A stretch of DNA of 64,000 nucleotides from Lachnospiraceae bacterium (GTDB lineage: Bacteria > Bacillota > Clostridia > Lachnospirales > Lachnospiraceae), in the NCBI GenBank assembly GCA_029006155.1, contig JAQXGF010000003.1, positions 1 through 64,000 on the forward strand, read 5' to 3'. A program made the position numbers and the translations under genes. The notes below the pieces were generated by a model, which was not told the origin of the DNA, did no database searches, and worked only from the letters and a program-made list of their open reading frames with translations. Numbering within the stretch: the first letter of the stretch is position 1; every line of letters starts with the position of its first letter. Below, piece after piece: positions 9,015 to 17,659 of the stretch.

Positions 9015-10083
9015 TAAATTAGAAGATTTGCTGATACGGTTCGACGAGCTTCTGAACATGCTCAATGACCCGTCTGTGATCGGGGATCCGCAGCGGTTTC
9101 AGAAGCTAATGAAGGAGCAGAGCAGCCTTCAGCCGATCGTGGATGCCTATAAGGAATATAAGAGCTGCAAGCAGACGATCGAGGAGAGCCTCTCCATGCT
9201 GGAGGAGGAGTCTGACGAGGAGATGCGCGAGATGCTCAAAGAGGAGCTCGCAGATGCGCGCCGCCGTGTCGAGGAGCTCGAACAGAAGCTGATGATTCTG
9301 CTGCTGCCGAAGGATCCGAATGACGACAAGAACGTCATCGTCGAGATCCGTGCGGGTGCTGGCGGAGACGAGGCAGCGCTGTTTGCAGCCGAAGTATACC
9401 GGATGTATGTACACTATGCCGAGAGCCAGCGCTGGCGCGTCGAGACGATGGATGTCGAGGAGATCGGGATCGGTGGTATGAAGTATGTCAGCTTCATGAT
9501 CACCGGACAGGGCGCGTATTCCAAGCTGAAGTATGAGTCCGGTGTGCACCGCGTACAGCGCGTGCCGGAGACCGAGTCCGGCGGACGGATCCATACGTCT
9601 ACGATCACGGTAGCGATCATGCCGGAGGCGGAGGACGTGGATGTCCAGATCGATATGAACGACTGTAAATTCGATGTGTTCCGTGCATCTGGAAATGGTG
9701 GACAGTGTGTCAATACGACGGACTCCGCCGTACGTCTGACCCATATCCCGACCGGAATCGTCATCTCCTGTCAGGATGAGAAGTCCCAGTTGAAGAATAA
9801 GGACAAGGCGTTGAAGGTACTGCGTGCAAAGCTGTACGATCTGGAAATGCAGAAAGCACACGACGCCGAGGCCGAGGCGAGAAGAAGCCAGGTCGGCACG
9901 GGAGACCGTTCCGAGAAGATCCGCACTTACAATTTTCCGCAGGGCCGTGTGACCGACCACCGGATCAACCTGACCCTGTACAAGCTGGATAAGATTCTGG
10001 ACGGCGATTTGCAGGAGATCATCGACAGCTGTATCGCAGCCGATCAGGCAGCGAAGCTGGCAAAGATGAATGAGAATGTGTAG
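9007..10083 (+). CDS. prfA: Peptide chain release factor 1
   Basis: RF1 releases the finished peptide at UAA/UAG. The 358 residues are the standard RF1 length. N-terminal helices span about 1-100. The stop-codon recognition region carries RVPETESGG, where the tripeptide anticodon reads PET rather than the common PAT/PVT. The peptidyl-hydrolase loop GNGGQCVN is the substrate of PrmC, encoded just upstream. Overlap with prmC and an AGGAGG site inside prmC show translational coupling. Confidence 0.95.
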   Translation: MFDKLEDLLIRFDELLNMLNDPSVIGDPQRFQKLMKEQSSLQPIVDAYKEYKSCKQTIEESLSMLEEESDEEMREMLKEELADARRRVEELEQKLMILLLPKDPNDDKNVIVEIRAGAGGDEAALFAAEVYRMYVHYAESQRWRVETMDVEEIGIGGMKYVSFMITGQGAYSKLKYESGVHRVQRVPETESGGRIHTSTITVAIMPEAEDVDVQIDMNDCKFDVFRASGNGGQCVNTTDSAVRLTHIPTGIVISCQDEKSQLKNKDKALKVLRAKLYDLEMQKAHDAEAEARRSQVGTGDRSEKIRTYNFPQGRVTDHRINLTLYKLDKILDGDLQEIIDSCIAADQAAKLAKMNENV

Positions 10084-10110
10084 AAGTTTGAGAGAAAAGA
10101 GGATGGCATA

Positions 10111-10965
10111 ATGCGACTTACCATGCTGGGAACTGGAAATGCAATGGTGACAAACTGTTATAATACCTGCTTTGCACTCGAAGAAGATGGCAGATGTTTT
10201 CTCGTGGATGCCGGAGGCGGCAACACGATTCTTGTACGTCTGCGTGAGGCCGGGATCGACTGGAAGCAGACGCGGGACATCTTTGTGACACATAAGCATA
10301 TCGATCACATTCTCGGCATTGTCTGGATGATGCGGATTTTCTGCCAGAATATGAAGCGGGGCGGCTGCAGCGGCGAGGCGCGGATTTATGCGCACCGAGA
10401 GGTCGCAGAGATCCTGCAGAGCCTTGCGGCGACCCTGCTTCAGAAAAATCAGGCGGACTATATCCGGATACAGACCTTACCGGAGCGGAAGGCGGGGGAT
10501 GAGGCGGCCTTTCAGGCGGAGACCTGTCTGCGTCTGATCATCGTGGAGGATGGCGAGTCGACGCAGATCCTCGGACATCCGGTGACCTTTTTTGATATTC
10601 ATTCGACGAAGGCGAAGCAGTTTGGCTTTACGATGGAGTTCGCGTCGGGGCGGCGTCTGACCTGCTGTGGCGACGAGCCGTACAATGAGGCGGAGTATCC
10701 GTATGCGAAGGACAGTGAATGGCTGCTGCATGAAGCATTCTGCCTGTATGATCAGGCGGATGTCTTTCATCCGTATGAGAAGCACCACTCGACTGCAAAG
10801 GACGCGGCACTTCTGGCTGAGCAGCTGGGCGTAAAGCACCTGCTGCTGTATCATACCGAGGATAAGAATCTGGCGCGGCGCAAGGCGCTCTATACGGCGG
10901 AGGCGCGCCAGCAGTTTCACGGTGAGGTGCACGTGCCGGAGGATCTGGAGAGCTATGAGCTGTAA
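10111..10965 (+). CDS. MBL-fold metallo-hydrolase, RNase Z-like
   Basis: The 284-residue protein has the metallo-beta-lactamase fold markers: the opening strand MRLTMLGTGNA, the metal motif THKHIDHILG (HxHxDH form) at about residue 65-75, a later CGDEPYNE Asp region and a C-terminal His in LLLYHTED. The order resembles RNase Z/ElaC-like phosphodiesterases. The exosite arm of true tRNase Z is not evident, so the substrate is open. It follows prfA by 27 bases in the same direction and probably ends this operon. Confidence 0.75.
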   Translation: MRLTMLGTGNAMVTNCYNTCFALEEDGRCFLVDAGGGNTILVRLREAGIDWKQTRDIFVTHKHIDHILGIVWMMRIFCQNMKRGGCSGEARIYAHREVAEILQSLAATLLQKNQADYIRIQTLPERKAGDEAAFQAETCLRLIIVEDGESTQILGHPVTFFDIHSTKAKQFGFTMEFASGRRLTCCGDEPYNEAEYPYAKDSEWLLHEAFCLYDQADVFHPYEKHHSTAKDAALLAEQLGVKHLLLYHTEDKNLARRKALYTAEARQQFHGEVHVPEDLESYEL

Positions 10966-10996
10966 GATTGTACCGGAAAAAAGACAAACGTAGGGC

Positions 10997-11025
10997 TTGA
11001 CATTTCAAAACGACAGCGCTATTAT
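10997..11025 (+). promoter_or_regulatory. Promoter of the T-box leader
   Basis: TTGACA and TATTAT are separated by exactly 17 bases. Transcription would begin near 11032, where the T-box structure begins. Confidence 0.75.
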
Positions 11026-11031
11026 GATGCC

Positions 11032-11299
11032 AATCTAAGTATTTCGCAATGACGAGGAAGAGTAGTTGAAGGGAATTCCACAGAGAGCTGCGGATGGTGG
11101 AAGCGCAGCGATGAAGCTTCAGTGAAAATCACCTCTGAGCCTCCGGACTGAAAGGCATCCGCGTAAGTCTGGACGAGTAACAGTCGTTATCCTGTTTCCC
11201 ATTGATCAGATGTGGAGTAGAGTGGCCGTCTATACGGCAAGAAGAGTGGTACCGCAGAGGTTTAGCCTTTGTCTCTTATGTAGAGACAGAGGCTTTTTT
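11032..11299 (+). ncRNA. T-box leader, probably isoleucine-specific
   Basis: The RNA shows the family marks. Stem I elements are AGAGAGCTGCGGATGG with GGTGGAAGCGCAGCG. A specifier-loop-like TGAAAATCACC has ATC at 11128-11130 as the likely codon. The T-box core AGAGTGGTACCGC is at 11243-11255. An 11-bp terminator GCCTTTGTCTC / GAGACAGAGGC followed by TTTTTT lies at 11265-11299. The UGGU bulge pairs with a tRNA ending ACCA, which fits tRNA-Ile (A73). T-boxes normally bind uncharged tRNA and prevent termination. No aminoacyl-tRNA synthetase or amino-acid biosynthesis gene follows; the next gene is a BASS symporter at 11693. The codon call rests on alignment by eye. Confidence 0.85.
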
Positions 11300-11307
11300 A
11301 ATCGAAT

Positions 11308-11503
11308 CAAGCAAGTCCCCTGCTTCAATTGCGCGAAGCAATAAGCAGTGGGTTGGGACTTGCTTGTATCAGGAGTGGTGTAAGCCACTCCTGATAAGCT
11401 GCGAAGCAGCTGTTCGGTTATGACATATCATAAGGAGGGACCCGCTTGCGGGAGGATTCCTTATGATCCTACAAGTAGCGAAGCGGATTGCGAATATCCG
11501 CTT
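11308..11503. repeat. Array of five consecutive hairpins, ends in a 32-bp element repeated at 23502
   Basis: Directly after the T-box terminator lie five perfect stems. The first (11308-11366) has a 12-bp outer stem CAAGCAAGTCCC / GGGACTTGCTTG enclosing two nested stems with a GCGAA loop. The second (11368-11395) is 11 bp. The third (11397-11411) is AGCTGC-GAA-GCAGCT. The fourth (11427-11467) is 10 bp enclosing CCCGCTTGCGGG. The fifth (11481-11503) is AAGCGGAT / ATCCGCTT. The block from 11472 to 11503 recurs exactly at 23502-23533. Function unknown. Confidence 0.75.
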
Positions 11504-11661
11504 GACCTTTCAGAAAATGATGACTCTGCGGCAGATATGTGTCGAAAGGATTCGATGCGATTCGCGATAGCATCCCTGATTTTCTGATCCGTATCCGATG
11601 AGATCACCCGATATGAGGGTTCGCCGGTGAAATCACTTGGAAATACAGTTATTCGTATCAT
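11461..11661 (-). CDS. Doubtful 66-residue ORF between hairpin array and BASS gene
   Basis: The minus-strand frame encodes a hydrophilic peptide. Residues 1-50 read like ordinary protein (FPSDFTGEPSYRV, DQKIRDAIANRIESF), while the last 15 are encoded by the repeat hairpin. No ribosome site is visible before the ATG at 11661. I do not recognise it. It may be a gene remnant, or chance coding in a structured leader of the rightward BASS gene (TGATTT / AAATCA and ATTCGT / ACGAAT pairings are present). Confidence 0.2.
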   Translation of the reverse strand: MIRITVFPSDFTGEPSYRVISSDTDQKIRDAIANRIESFRHISAAESSFSERSSGYSQSASLLVGS

Positions 11662-11692
11662 ACACGAATGACGGATCTACGAGGAGAGAATT

Positions 11693-12640
11693 ATGGAAGT
11701 ATTAAAGAAGGTTACGAATTTTGTCAGCAAGTACATGGCAGTGATTGTCATTGCAGTTGCTGCGCTTGCATTGTTTGCACCGAATACCGTCAGCTTTATC
11801 AAGACAAGCTACGTCAACACCCTGCTTGGAATCGTCATGTTTGGTATGGGTCTGACTCTGAAGCCGAGTGACTTCAAAGTCGTATTCAGCCGTCCGAAAG
11901 ATGTCGTGATCGGCTGCATCGCACAGTTTACCGTGATGCCGCTCCTGGCCTTTGGCCTTACAAAGCTGTTCCACCTGCCGGAGGAACTGGCGATCGGTGT
12001 CATCCTCGTCGGTACCTGCCCGGGTGGTACTTCTTCCAACGTCATGACGTACCTTTCAAAAGGGGATGTGGCACTGTCTGTTGGAATGACCGCCGTATCT
12101 ACCGTGCTCGCTCCGTTCCTTACCCCGCTGCTTACGTATCTGTATGCCGGTGAGACCGTCAATGTCAATATGGTCAGTATGTTCCTTTCGATCGTAAAGG
12201 TCGTCATCGTTCCGATCGTACTTGGTTTTGTCATCAATCATTTCTTTAAGGCATTTACCGAGAAAGTCGTTGAGGTACTGCCGCTGATCTCCACGACCGC
12301 GATTGTCGCGATTGTCGCAGCGGTCGTATCTGCAAACTCTGCAAAGCTGATGACCTCCGGCCTGCTGATCATCGGCGTCGTAATCCTGCATAACGTGCTT
12401 GGCTACACCGTTGGCTATGGCATCGGCAAGGCACTGAAGCTGGATTCCACAAAATGCCGTGCGATCTCGATCGAGGTCGGCATGCAGAACTCCGGACTGG
12501 CGACGTCTCTGGCGGCGACCCATTTCGCTCAGTATCCGCTGGCGACCATTCCGGGAGCGGTATTCAGTGTATGGCATAACGTATCCGGTGCAATTCTGGC
12601 AAACTTCTTCGCACGGACCGCAGAGAAAGACAGAGCTTAA
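11693..12640 (+). CDS. BASS-family (bile acid:sodium symporter) transporter
   Basis: The 315-residue protein is almost wholly hydrophobic, with about nine or ten helices. It carries the two BASS crossover signatures: GTCPGGTSSNVMTYL with GDVALSVGMTAVST (about residues 103-130), and EVGMQNSGLATSLAA (about 262-276). BASS proteins use Na+ to import organic anions; characterised bacterial and plastid members carry bile acids, pantoate, pyruvate or other 2-keto acids. The substrate here is unknown. GAGGAGA precedes ATG 11693 and a terminator follows. The upstream isoleucine T-box, if it drives this gene, would suggest a link to branched-chain keto acids; that is inference. Confidence 0.88.
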   Translation: MEVLKKVTNFVSKYMAVIVIAVAALALFAPNTVSFIKTSYVNTLLGIVMFGMGLTLKPSDFKVVFSRPKDVVIGCIAQFTVMPLLAFGLTKLFHLPEELAIGVILVGTCPGGTSSNVMTYLSKGDVALSVGMTAVSTVLAPFLTPLLTYLYAGETVNVNMVSMFLSIVKVVIVPIVLGFVINHFFKAFTEKVVEVLPLISTTAIVAIVAAVVSANSAKLMTSGLLIIGVVILHNVLGYTVGYGIGKALKLDSTKCRAISIEVGMQNSGLATSLAATHFAQYPLATIPGAVFSVWHNVSGAILANFFARTAEKDRA

Positions 12641-12643
12641 GAA

Positions 12644-12690
12644 AAAAACTGCCACTTTTGGATCAAAGAGTCTGAGAGCGGCAGTTTTTA
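12644..12690 (+). terminator. Terminator after the BASS gene
   Basis: AAAAACTGCC pairs with GGCAGTTTTT across a 26-base loop. Confidence 0.8.
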
Positions 12691-12700
12691 AAAATTTTCT

Positions 12701-12738
12701 CACTTTATATTGTTAAAGTGGTAAATAGCTGTTATAAT
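12701..12738 (+). promoter_or_regulatory. aroQ-aroK promoter with overlapping inverted repeat
   Basis: TTGTTA (12710-12715) and TATAAT (12733-12738) are 17 bases apart. The -35 box lies inside an inverted repeat CACTTT-N8-AAAGTG (12701-12720), which could be an operator. Confidence 0.6.
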
Positions 12739-12819
12739 AGGCATACTTGTAAAAAACAGCCCATAGGAGTGTAACCATTCACTGGATTTCGAGAAGGGCA
12801 GAAAAGAGGAAATAATCAT

Positions 12820-13614
12820 ATGAATCAGTTAGAAATACTCAGAGAGAGCCTTGGTCAGTGTGATGAAATCCTTCTGGATGCGCTGCTGATGCGTAACCGG
12901 ATTGTCGAAGATATCATGGTCTATAAGGAGCAGAATGATGTGCCGATTCTGCAGCCGGAGCAGGAGGCGAAGCAGCGCGAGTGGCTCGCAAAGCGTATGG
13001 AAGGCAAGCGGCACGAAGATGAGGTGGCGGCCGTATTCGAGGAGATCACGAGAAACAGTAAGAAGATCCAGGCGCGGAAGCTGTTTGACTACAATATCGT
13101 CCTGATCGGCTTTATGGGAGCAGGAAAATCGACGATCTCAGACTTCCTCCGCACGGTATTTGCGATGGAAGTGATCGAGATGGATCAGATCATCGCAGAG
13201 CGCGAGGAGATGTCGATTTCCGATATTTTCGAGACGTATGGTGAGGAATATTTCCGGGATCTGGAGACAAAGCTTCTGATCGAGATGCAGTCGCGGAAAA
13301 ATGTAGTCATCTCCTGTGGCGGTGGCGTGCCGATGCGGGAACGCAACGTTGTCGAGATGAAGAAAAACGGACGCGTCGTATTGCTGACCGCAAAGCCGGA
13401 GACGATCCTGAACCGTGTCAAGGACAACCACGACCGTCCGCTGCTCGAGGGAAATAAGAATGTCGATTACATTGCAGGACTCATGGAAAAGCGCCGTGAG
13501 AAATACGAGGCGGCGGCCGACATCGTGATCGAGACCGATGGAAAGGACAAGCTCGAGATCTGTGAGGAGCTGGTACACCGGCTCAGAGCGCTGGATGAGG
13601 CGACGAAGCATTAA
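12820..13614 (+). CDS. Chorismate mutase-shikimate kinase fusion
   Basis: The 264-residue protein has an AroQ-type chorismate mutase helical domain (about 1-85) and a shikimate kinase domain (about 88-264). The mutase part opens with LEILRESLGQCDEILLDALLMR and continues VYKEQNDVPI. The kinase part has Walker A GFMGAGKST, the shikimate-binding EMDQIIAE, the CGGGVPMRERN loop and an LID-region Arg in HDRPLL. The kinase makes shikimate 3-phosphate; the mutase turns chorismate into prephenate. Such fusions occur in Clostridia. It is the biosynthetic counterpart of the neighbouring quinate/shikimate locus but has its own promoter and terminator. Confidence 0.9.
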   Translation: MNQLEILRESLGQCDEILLDALLMRNRIVEDIMVYKEQNDVPILQPEQEAKQREWLAKRMEGKRHEDEVAAVFEEITRNSKKIQARKLFDYNIVLIGFMGAGKSTISDFLRTVFAMEVIEMDQIIAEREEMSISDIFETYGEEYFRDLETKLLIEMQSRKNVVISCGGGVPMRERNVVEMKKNGRVVLLTAKPETILNRVKDNHDRPLLEGNKNVDYIAGLMEKRREKYEAAADIVIETDGKDKLEICEELVHRLRALDEATKH

Positions 13615-13698
13615 TCGTTTTATATAGTTTCCAAAATAGTTTCCCAAACGGTCACTGTGAAACAGATCCACGCAGCAAAAGATATTAAGAACAAAAAG

Positions 13699-13756
13699 AA
13701 AACCTCCGGATATCACGACCTTACATGTGTAAAGTGGTGATAGTCCGGAGGTTTTT
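13699..13756. terminator. Bidirectional terminator between aroQ-aroK and dctP
   Basis: AAAACCTCCGGA pairs with TCCGGAGGTTTT, with a nested TATCAC / GTGATA stem. T tracts on both strands let it serve both convergent units. Confidence 0.85.
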
Positions 13757-13827
13757 GTGGATAACGGTGTAAAAGAAATGGCGCCAGGTGGATAAAAGGA
13801 ATCCCACCGGTAAGCAGTAAAACTCGT

Positions 13828-14841
13828 TTACTCCGACGTCGTCAGATTCTTTGTGTATGAAGCATAAATATCCGCATCAATCGCGTTCTGGATCACGGTA
13901 TAGACCGGCTGTGCCGCGGACCGGAGCTCGTCGCGCGTCTCCTCTGAGAGCGAAAGGATCTCGGTGCCGCTTGCCTTGATGGTCGCGATCCGGTCAGCGA
14001 TGCGGGCATCGGACTGCTCGCGGGCATAAGCGGTCGCGATATTGGCGGCCTCGGTGAGAATTTCCTGATCTTCTTCTGGAAGATCCGCGAAGAAAGTATC
14101 ATTGACGATCAGGGAGATGAGGTGCGGCAGATGGTTGGTCTCTACGATGTAGTCCTGCTGCTCATAGAGGCGGTTCGAGACGATGACCTCGTATGGATTT
14201 TCCTGCGCATCGATTGTGTGCTGCTGCAGCCCGATGTAGACTTCACTGAATGTCATCGGCGTCGGATTCGCGCCGAGTGCCTTCCAGAAGGCGAGGTGGT
14301 AGCTGTTCTCCATGGTACGGATCTTCTGTCCCCGGAAGTCTGTCAGAGACGTGACCGGCTTGTTTGTGCTCATGACACGGAAGCCCTGATCGGCCATGCC
14401 GAGCAGATGATAGCCGCCGTCCGTGTAGACATCACTGATCAGGCGATAAAAGTCCGGATCGTCGATCGTCGCACGGCAGTCGTCCAACGTGTCAAAGACG
14501 CAGGGCAGGTCAAAGACTGCCAGATCGCTCATAAACGATACCTGAGGAGCCGTATTCTGTACGACAAACGGGATATCCCCGTCTGCGCAGGTCTCCAGCA
14601 GGTCGCGGTCCCCGCCTAAGGTGGAGTTCGCGTATACCTGAATTTTCATGCGGCCATCGCTTAACGAGGAGACTTCCGCGGCAAATTTTTCGGCAAATAT
14701 TTGTGTGACCGTATCTTCCGGGCTGGCGGTCGCGAGTGGCCACGAATAGCGCTGCGTGCTCTCGCCAGAAGAGCTGCAGCCGGTGAGCAGCAGCGCCGCA
14801 CCAAGGACCGGAAGCAGGAAAGAACGATGTAAATTTTTCAT
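13828..14841 (-). CDS. dctP: TRAP transporter solute-binding lipoprotein DctP
   Basis: The 337-residue protein begins with a lipoprotein signal (MKNLHRSFLLPVLGAALLLTGC; the Cys at 22 would be lipidated). It continues as a DctP-family periplasmic-type binding protein. Visible family features are the ligand-carboxylate Arg in GQKIRTMEN, the FSEVYIGLQQHTIDAQENP block and a C-terminal helical tail. DctP proteins bind acidic organic solutes outside the cell and pass them to the DctQM membrane complex. It is the last gene of the leftward operon MFS-aroD-dctQ-dctM-dctP; the shared operon with dehydroquinate dehydratase suggests quinate, shikimate or a related cyclohexane carboxylate as ligand. Confidence 0.92.
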   Translation of the reverse strand: MKNLHRSFLLPVLGAALLLTGCSSSGESTQRYSWPLATASPEDTVTQIFAEKFAAEVSSLSDGRMKIQVYANSTLGGDRDLLETCADGDIPFVVQNTAPQVSFMSDLAVFDLPCVFDTLDDCRATIDDPDFYRLISDVYTDGGYHLLGMADQGFRVMSTNKPVTSLTDFRGQKIRTMENSYHLAFWKALGANPTPMTFSEVYIGLQQHTIDAQENPYEVIVSNRLYEQQDYIVETNHLPHLISLIVNDTFFADLPEEDQEILTEAANIATAYAREQSDARIADRIATIKASGTEILSLSEETRDELRSAAQPVYTVIQNAIDADIYASYTKNLTTSE

Positions 14842-14854
14842 ATCAAAAACCTCC

Positions 14855-16144
14855 CTACAGCAATCCGAGCGAAATCGCCGGTACGAACGTGATGAGCAGC
14901 AGTGCGATGAGAAAAAAGAAAATCATCGGCATTGCTTTTTTTGCGATCTCCATGACCGGCACATCGGTCAGCGAGCTTGCGACAAAGAGGTTGACGCCGA
15001 TCGGTGGTGTGACAAAGCCGATCGCAAGGTTCACGACCATGATCACACCGAACTGCACCGGGTTCATACCGATGGCTTCTACGATCGGAAGCAGGATCGG
15101 TGTCAGGATCAAGATCGCCGGAGTCGTGTCCATCACCATGCCGACGATCAGCAAAAAGCAGTTGAGCACGAGCAGGATCGATACCGGGCTGTGAAAATGT
15201 TCCAGAATGAACGTGCTCACGGTCTGGGGAATCTGCATCAGTGTGAGCACTCTGGAAAATGCCGTGGACGTGGCCAGGATGAACAGGATCGGCGTGTAGG
15301 TGCGGATCGCTTCCACGAAAATGCCCCAGATATCTTTTGGATGGATGCTGCGATAGACGAACAGGCTGATGATCAGTGCGTAGAATACCGAGATCACGGC
15401 GGCTTCGGTCGGGGAGGCCACGCCGCTGTAGATGCAGCCAAGGATGATGACCGGGCTTAAGAGGGCGAAGAAGCTCTCCTTTAATACCCGGAGCAGTCCT
15501 TTGTCGTGCAGGATCTGGATCTCTGCCTGAATCCGCTCTTGATCTTCGCCGTGCCGCTTGCAGTAGCAGATCGCATAGAGCATGAGCAGTGCTCCGATCA
15601 TCAGGCCCGGAATAATACCTGCGAGGAACAGGTCACTGACCGAGGCGCCGCTCGCCATACCGTACATGATGAACGGGATGCTCGGCGGGATGATGACGCC
15701 GAGTCCGCCGGCGACTGCGACAATTGCGGTGGAGAAGGTCAGATCGTATCCAAGCCCGGAGAGGATCGGGATCGTCATACTGCCGACGGCAGCGACCGTA
15801 GCCGGGGCGGATCCGGAGATCGCGCCGTAGAACAGGCAGGTGACGATGACGGCACATGGTATGCCGGCCGTGAATGTTCCGAGAAAATAGGCAAAGACAT
15901 CGAACAGCTTCTTGGAGATACCGCCTTTTGCCATGAGGATGCCGGAGAGGACAAACATCGGCACCGCGAGCAGCGGGAAAGAGTCCAACCCGCCGAACAT
16001 CGCGCGGATCAGATATTTGGCACCGACCGTAAAGGACGGGTCGAAGATCGACGGGAGCACAGAGGTGATCCCAAGTGTGATCGATACCGGAATGGCAATG
16101 ACCAGTAAAATGACAAAAATCAGAAATAATAAGACAGCTGGCAT
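14855..16144 (-). CDS. dctM: TRAP transporter large permease DctM
   Basis: The 429-residue polytopic protein has roughly twelve hydrophobic segments and DctM-type blocks, such as PMFVLSGILMAKGGISKKLFD, SGSAPATVAAVGSMTIP, GGLGVIIPPSIPFIMYG and FGVIMVVNLAIGFVTPPIGVNLF. DctM is the Na+-coupled transport subunit of tripartite ATP-independent transporters. Its start codon region abuts the dctQ stop at 16144, and only 13 bases separate it from dctP, so the three are cotranscribed. Confidence 0.93.
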   Translation of the reverse strand: MPAVLLFLIFVILLVIAIPVSITLGITSVLPSIFDPSFTVGAKYLIRAMFGGLDSFPLLAVPMFVLSGILMAKGGISKKLFDVFAYFLGTFTAGIPCAVIVTCLFYGAISGSAPATVAAVGSMTIPILSGLGYDLTFSTAIVAVAGGLGVIIPPSIPFIMYGMASGASVSDLFLAGIIPGLMIGALLMLYAICYCKRHGEDQERIQAEIQILHDKGLLRVLKESFFALLSPVIILGCIYSGVASPTEAAVISVFYALIISLFVYRSIHPKDIWGIFVEAIRTYTPILFILATSTAFSRVLTLMQIPQTVSTFILEHFHSPVSILLVLNCFLLIVGMVMDTTPAILILTPILLPIVEAIGMNPVQFGVIMVVNLAIGFVTPPIGVNLFVASSLTDVPVMEIAKKAMPMIFFFLIALLLITFVPAISLGLL

Positions 16145-16758
16145 TACGGTTCCTCCTCCGTTGCATTTGTGATCGTCTGGATCCGGTTGTCAATGCCGGC
16201 GTCCGCAGAACGGTCGGCATTGGCTTCAATGAAAGATTCCGGGGTATTGCGCTCCGGATGGGCCGGGTCAAAGACCTGCTCGCCCCGTGCGACCCGGAAC
16301 TCGATGATCCAGCGCTGCAGTACGCGGAAGGCAACGAGGATAAAAGAGACAAGCGGAGCCGCCTGCACATAATACATCGGAAGGTGGCAGGCAGGAGAGA
16401 GCTGTCCACTTTTTATGGCGGACAGCAGATAGGATGCTGCAAATGGGATCATGTAGAGGAAAAAGAGCAGCTCAAACGTGTGGTTCACGACTTTGAAGAT
16501 GGCTCTTCCTCTGCGTGGAAAGACCGCGACAAACTGCTCGATTTTGATGGAGAGGCATTTTTTACTGCAGTAGCTGACGCTCAAAAAGCCGCTCCAGATG
16601 AACAGATACCGGGTGATTTCCTCTGACCAGGAAAGCGACTGCCCGAAAACATAGCGGGAGAGTACCTGAATGCCCATGATCAGCGTCATGGCGATCAGAA
16701 ATACGACGAGCAGGAACTCTTCCAGGTTTTCGTCCAGCCAGTGCAACACTTTTTTCAT
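16144..16758 (-). CDS. dctQ: TRAP transporter small permease DctQ
   Basis: The 204-residue protein has four hydrophobic helices (about residues 14-34, 48-66, 88-108, 128-148) and DctQ hallmarks such as VLSRYVFGQSLSWSEEITRYLFIW. The C-terminal 50 residues are polar and longer than in many DctQ proteins, ending in an acidic tail. DctQ is the accessory membrane subunit supporting DctM. It lies 10 bases downstream of aroD in the same unit. Confidence 0.92.
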   Translation of the reverse strand: MKKVLHWLDENLEEFLLVVFLIAMTLIMGIQVLSRYVFGQSLSWSEEITRYLFIWSGFLSVSYCSKKCLSIKIEQFVAVFPRRGRAIFKVVNHTFELLFFLYMIPFAASYLLSAIKSGQLSPACHLPMYYVQAAPLVSFILVAFRVLQRWIIEFRVARGEQVFDPAHPERNTPESFIEANADRSADAGIDNRIQTITNATEEEP

Positions 16759-16768
16759 AGGAGACTCC

Positions 16769-17530
16769 TTACATTGCGTTATGCAGCAAATCGAGCACGG
16801 TGTTCAGATCGTTGACACCCATCTGACCCGGTGCGGATGCCTTTTTCGCGGCACCAAAGGTCATCGAGGAGCCAAATACTTCGCCGCACAGACGGCTGAT
16901 GACGCCGGTGCCGGCCATGGACATCGTGATGATCGGACGGTCTGCGTAGTCCGTGACCATTTCCTCGGTCGCTGCAAGCAGGGTGAGCACGTCGCGTTTG
17001 CTCTGCGGCATTACGGCGATCTTCGGGATATCTGCGCCCATGTCCTGCATCTTGCGCAGGCGGTAGATGATGTCAGACTTGGCAGGTGTCTGGAAGAAAT
17101 CATGGTTGGAGGCGATGACTCTTACGCCGGCTGCGTGTGCACCGTCGATGATTTCCTTTACCACATCGTCGCCGGTGAAGATTTCCACGTCAATGAAATC
17201 GACATAGCCGGTCTTTGCCGCGCGCAGGTTCAGCTCTGCATAAGCGTTCGGGTCGATCGCTTTTTCGCCGCCTTCTTTTTTCGTGCGGAAGGTCATCAGA
17301 AGCGGAATGTTGCCGAGCACGGCGCGCAGCTCTTTGAGCACGTCCTCTACCTTGTCAAATTCAAATACGTGTTCAAACCAGTCCACCCGCCACTCGACGA
17401 CATCGACCGGGATGGAATCGAACGTTTTGGCCTCGTTCAGAATATCTTCTTTTGTGACGCCGACGATCGGCACGATGATCTTTGGTGCTCCGGCACCGAT
17501 TTCAATCTCTCTGACTTTGATAGTATTCAT
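16769..17530 (-). CDS. aroD: Type I 3-dehydroquinate dehydratase
   Basis: The 253-residue enzyme interconverts 3-dehydroquinate and 3-dehydroshikimate through a Schiff base. Type I markers are EWRVDWFEH, the catalytic His in ASNHDFFQTP, the Schiff-base Lys in KIAVMPQSKRDVL, and the substrate-phosphate-site-like SMAGTGVISR. Length is normal for the type I (AroD) class. It sits between an MFS transporter and TRAP genes and beside two quinate/shikimate dehydrogenases, which points to a catabolic or exchange role rather than, or in addition to, aromatic biosynthesis. Confidence 0.94.
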   Translation of the reverse strand: MNTIKVREIEIGAGAPKIIVPIVGVTKEDILNEAKTFDSIPVDVVEWRVDWFEHVFEFDKVEDVLKELRAVLGNIPLLMTFRTKKEGGEKAIDPNAYAELNLRAAKTGYVDFIDVEIFTGDDVVKEIIDGAHAAGVRVIASNHDFFQTPAKSDIIYRLRKMQDMGADIPKIAVMPQSKRDVLTLLAATEEMVTDYADRPIITMSMAGTGVISRLCGEVFGSSMTFGAAKKASAPGQMGVNDLNTVLDLLHNAM

Positions 17531-17594
17531 GATGATTCTCCTTTTCTGAGTGAAATAGCAAAGCAGCTATTGATGATCTGCCTGATATGGATGT

Positions 17595-17627
17595 TCTGCC
17601 CGGCTTCGGGGAAGAAGCACGGGCAGA
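17595..17627 (-). promoter_or_regulatory. Stable intercistronic hairpin between MFS gene and aroD
   Basis: TCTGCCCG-GCTTC pairs with GAAGC-A-CGGGCAGA: a 13-bp stem with one bulge and no T tract. In the 129-base gap it could act as a processing or stabilising element that changes the ratio of transporter to downstream products; this is inference. Confidence 0.5.
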
Positions 17628-17659
17628 GATGAAATGATATGGACATTATGACATAAGGT

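Noticed and set aside
9007-10083. Unusual GGQ-flanking residues (GNGGQCVN) and PET tripeptide in RF1
   Set aside because: As far as I recall these variants are common in clostridial RF1. The catalytic GGQ is intact, so no altered function is implied.
9106-10395. 429-codon antisense frame opposite prfA
   Set aside because: It spans two genuine genes on the other strand and shows His/Leu/Arg-rich composition typical of antisense frames.
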